Source: Symbiopectobacterium purcellii (lineage in GTDB: Bacteria; Pseudomonadota; Gammaproteobacteria; Enterobacterales; Enterobacteriaceae). From it: 64,000 nucleotides of DNA. The stretch spans positions 3,286,001 to 3,350,000 of the forward strand of contig NZ_CP081864.1 of the NCBI RefSeq assembly GCF_019797845.1, given 5' to 3'. Below, in pieces: positions 61,904 through 64,000 of this stretch. How positions within the stretch are numbered: the first letter of the stretch is position 1; each line of letters starts with the position of its first letter. The translations under genes and the position numbers were made by a program. The notes beneath the pieces are model-generated. The model saw only the letters and a program-made list of their open reading frames with translations, did not search any database and was not told the origin of the DNA.

Positions 61904-62177
61904 GCTGGCCTTTAATGAATCAGCGCTGAAAGAATGGAAAAAATTGGGCCATACCCTTCGGGACCAATTCAAAAAGAAGCTCATTGAGCGTCTACAGAAC
62001 CCACGGGTGCCGGCATCACAACTTCATGGACGGAAAGACCAGTTTAAAATCAAGCTCCGTGGCGCAGGCTACCGACTGGTTTACAGTGTCAACGATGACA
62101 TTGTGACCGTCACGGTAATTGGCGTGGGTAAACGAGAAAATGATGATATCTACACGGCAACCCAGCACAGAAATTAA
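61893..62177 (+). CDS. Type II toxin, RelE/StbE-family mRNA interferase
   Basis: 94-residue basic protein closely resembling E. coli RelE: FNESALKEWKKLGHTLRDQFKKKL, KIKLRGAGYRLVYSV and VIGVGKREND match RelE segments, including the Lys/Arg residues used in ribosome-dependent mRNA cleavage. ATG 61893 (MTYKLAFNE) is preferred to TTG 61890. Translationally coupled to the antitoxin by an 11-bp overlap. Confidence 0.92.
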   Translation: MTYKLAFNESALKEWKKLGHTLRDQFKKKLIERLQNPRVPASQLHGRKDQFKIKLRGAGYRLVYSVNDDIVTVTVIGVGKRENDDIYTATQHRN

Positions 62178-62462
62178 TCACCCCGGATACCCGATATTGC
62201 TCCCAGGATAATTTGAAGCCTGTCAAATTCCATACATCCCATAGTAACCCTTTCTTTTATCATAAAAAATCCCTCCTAAAATCATATGAGGGCACTTTAG
62301 AAGTGCTCAAAGGGGCATTACAGTTTGGCAATTACAGATATGACTGCACGCTTTTCATCCAGATAAAAAGCGGTTATCATGCTGAAAATGGTCAAAATGC
62401 AACCATTTTCAGACAAGAAACAAACCAAAACATAACGATTTGATAACGCACGTTTGTGCACT

Positions 62463-62483
62463 GAACCGGCAACGGTTCTTTTT
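62463..62483 (+). terminator. Intrinsic terminator upstream of the small exported protein
   Basis: GAACCG-GCAA-CGGTTC-TTTTT: classical short terminator on the plus strand. It ends 16 bp before the GTG of the next reading frame and 286 bp after the toxin. The rest of 62178-62462 holds a 76-codon open frame without RBS or recognisable content and is AT-rich. Confidence 0.75.
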
Positions 62484-62499
62484 AACACCAGGTAGAAAA

Positions 62500-62757
62500 G
62501 TGATAAAAATAAGTCTGCTTAACGTGGGCCTGCTGATGCTGGCCTGCAATACTGCGTATGCAGCAAGCACCAGCGGGCAAATCAATGTAGGACTGAACGT
62601 GGTTGCTGTCTGTGAGATCAGAGAAACCGCAGCCACCGCCCACGTTGAGTGCCCGAACGCAAAAGCGCTGATGCCTAAGATTACGCAAACCTCGCTACGC
62701 GCAGGGGCGCGTACAGTAACCCATCAGGAACCGCGGCTGATCACGATTGAGTGGTGA
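62500..62757 (+). CDS. Small exported protein of unknown function
   Basis: 85 residues from GTG 62500 (VIKISLLNVGLLMLACNTAYA), a good signal peptide with cleavage after TAYA or AYAA. The mature part (about 64 residues) has two Cys (VAVCEIRE, HVECPN) that could form a disulphide, and ends RLITIEW, a strand pattern like that of spore-coat-U/fimbrial-type domains, though much shorter. No family is recognised with confidence. A terminator just upstream leaves little room for its own promoter, so it may be expressed by read-through or be a remnant. The longer frame from 62440 crosses that terminator and is unlikely. Confidence 0.55.
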   Translation: MIKISLLNVGLLMLACNTAYAASTSGQINVGLNVVAVCEIRETAATAHVECPNAKALMPKITQTSLRAGARTVTHQEPRLITIEW

Positions 62758-62790
62758 TGACGCAGGTTGGTTTATTCAGCCCGTTAAAAC

Positions 62791-62822
62791 AAAAAACCGC
62801 GTTGAAGAACGCGGTTTTTTTT
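62791..62822. terminator. Bidirectional terminator before erpA
   Basis: AAAAAACCGCGTT-GAAG-AACGCGGTTTTTTTT: 7-bp stem with A6 and T8 flanks, between convergent transcripts. Confidence 0.93.
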
Positions 62823-62842
62823 CGGCATCAGCGATAGGATAA

Positions 62843-63190
62843 TCAGATACTGAAAGAAGAACCGCAGCCGCAGGTGCTTTTCGCATTCGGGTTAGTGACC
62901 ACGAAGCGCGACCCTTCCAGACCTTCCGTGTAATCCACCGAACCACCGACCAGATATTGCAGACTCATCGGGTCTACCACCAGCGCCACGCCCTGTTTCT
63001 CAATGGTCATGTCGCCGTCGTTAATTTTATCGTCGAACGTGAAACCATATTGGAAGCCGCTACAGCCCCCCCCGGTGATGTAGACGCGAAGCTTCAGCTC
63101 CGGGTTCTCTTCATCAGCAATCAGGACTTTCACCTTTTTTGCCGCCGCATCAGTGAATTGCAGCGGCACAGCCATTACTTCATCGCTCAT
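62843..63190 (-). CDS. erpA: Iron-sulfur cluster insertion protein ErpA
   Basis: A-type Fe-S carrier delivering clusters to essential targets such as IspG/IspH. 115 residues with the three ligand cysteines: [10 protein letters not shown] and the C-terminal [12 protein letters not shown] preceded by GGGAG. Followed by the terminator at 62791. Confidence 0.98.
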   Translation of the reverse strand: MSDEVMAVPLQFTDAAAKKVKVLIADEENPELKLRVYITGGGCSGFQYGFTFDDKINDGDMTIEKQGVALVVDPMSLQYLVGGSVDYTEGLEGSRFVVTNPNAKSTCGCGSSFSI

Positions 63191-63282
63191 TGTCGTACTC
63201 CCAGCTTGTCTTTTATTGGGCGGCGCACGCCGTTTGCCTTATCCCAATCATACGCTCATTATCCAACAGCGGGAAACAAGGT

Positions 63283-64000
63283 TCAAGGTTTGGCCTTGTG
63301 TTCATTTTCCGCACGCTGCTCTACCGCATTTTGCCGTTGCAGCGTTCGGGCCAAAATCGCAGAGTATAGCGGTTGTCCGCCTAAAAACTGCGCCATTAAC
63401 GTCGCGCCCAGGCAGGTAATGATCATGGGCAGAATCAGCTGATAGTTGTCCGTCATTTCCAGCACCAGCACAATCCCAGTCAGCGGGGCACGTACTGATG
63501 CCGCAAACAACGCGCCCATTCCTGCAATGGCAAAGGTGCCAGCCCCTAATGCATAGTCAGGGAATGCGCTGTGTAAGATCAGCCCGTAGGCACCACCTAG
63601 CACGGTGCCCAACGCCAACATCGGCGCAAAGATCCCGCCGGGTGCGCCAGAGCCAAAGCACAACAGCGTCAGCACCATTCGCAACATAAATATCAGCAGC
63701 AGCATGCCCACGCTGCAGTGCGCCGCCGTTACGTCGGGAATAATAGCAAAACCCCCGCCGGAAACGTCGCTGAATGTCAGCGAAAGCACACCACATAGCC
63801 CACCGGCTAACATCCCGACCAGCATAAAGCGTGTCAGGCTCTGCCCATGAAAACGCAAAAACAGCGCCTGCGTCCCCAACACCAGCCGGTTAAACACAAC
63901 GCCAACCGCACCAAACACCATGCCTAACAGCAGATAACACCATAGCGTGTTGACCGGGGCATCGGGCAGTGTGCCAACGTGGATAACCGCCGCCTCACCG
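63283..64000 (-). CDS. clcA: H(+)/Cl(-) exchange transporter ClcA, 5' part outside the window
   Basis: The last 238 codons of the CLC antiporter, which exchanges two chloride ions for one proton in extreme acid resistance. The frame is open to base 64000 (first visible residues [19 protein letters not shown], matching E. coli ClcA GEVALIDVGKL). Visible motifs: [45 protein letters not shown] and the conserved Tyr region [11 protein letters not shown]. The gating Glu and selectivity filter lie outside the window. Confidence 0.97.
   Translation of the reverse strand, partial: GEAAVIHVGTLPDAPVNTLWCYLLLGMVFGAVGVVFNRLVLGTQALFLRFHGQSLTRFMLVGMLAGGLCGVLSLTFSDVSGGGFAIIPDVTAAHCSVGMLLLIFMLRMVLTLLCFGSGAPGGIFAPMLALGTVLGGAYGLILHSAFPDYALGAGTFAIAGMGALFAASVRAPLTGIVLVLEMTDNYQLILPMIITCLGATLMAQFLGGQPLYSAILARTLQRQNAVEQRAENEHKAKP

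Noticed and set aside
62213..62443. 76-codon open frame upstream of the small exported protein
   Set aside because: No RBS, Lys/Phe-rich composition matching AT-rich noncoding DNA, no recognisable motif.

Overview
The window is a chromosomal segment of a Gram-negative enterobacterium. Housekeeping gene order and proteins are close to Escherichia coli (glrK-qseG-glrR / purL / mltF-tadA-pgpC; acpS-pdxJ-recO-era-rnc-lepB-lepA-rseC-rseB-rseA-rpoE; trmN6/srmB/grcA/ung; cdaR-degP-dgt/mtnN-btuF ... erpA-clcA). The E. coli blocks are joined differently (gltX-tRNA, sbp-cysTWA and cdaR-clcA follow ung). Three ERIC-type elements are present. The mix suggests Pectobacteriaceae (Dickeya/Brenneria-like), but genus is inference; no rRNA or species marker is present.

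Layout. 1-3.6 kb: envelope-stress two-component operon glrK-qseG-glrR (glrR cut by the window edge), preceded by an sRNA gene, glmY, with a sigma54 promoter, three upstream GlrR-type sites and an IHF site. 3.9-11.8 kb: purL, mltF, tadA, pgpC, murQ. 11.8-32.7 kb: a 21-kb accessory block bounded by a shortened and a full ERIC element. It holds a Lap-type system: LapG periplasmic protease, LapD c-di-GMP receptor, a 2811-residue RTX adhesin with a LapA-like retention module and fifteen 98-residue repeats, a small companion protein, and the LapE/LapB/LapC type I secretion apparatus. It also holds a PAS-GAF-GGDEF protein and a PdeH-like EAL phosphodiesterase. 32.8-45.9 kb: yfhL, the acpS-to-lepA and sigmaE clusters, trmN6, srmB, grcA. 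46.2-51.1 kb: ung, tRNA-Ala, a periplasmic esterase, gltX, two tRNA-Val and one tRNA-Lys, doxX. 51.2-64 kb: sulfate ABC transporter (sbp, cysT, cysW, cysA), cdaR, degP, dgt, mtnN, btuF, a StbDE/RelBE-like toxin-antitoxin pair, a small exported protein, erpA and the 3' part of clcA.

How it works together. The most interesting region is the adhesin block: when c-di-GMP is high, LapD should hold LapG away from the adhesin, which stays in the LapE pore; when it falls, LapG is released to cut the adhesin. A probable cyclase and phosphodiesterase sit in the same block, so signal makers, receptor, protease, substrate and exporter are all together. Oddities are a PAEG sequence where the usual LapG dialanine site would be, block duplications in the repeat array, an unrecognised ~190-residue domain before the VWA domain, and a 30-bp dyad in the divergent promoter region without any nearby regulator gene. 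Outside it, several regulatory layouts can be read directly: tandem FNR sites 53 bp apart before grcA, sigmaE promoters at rpoE and degP, and a PurR box at purL.
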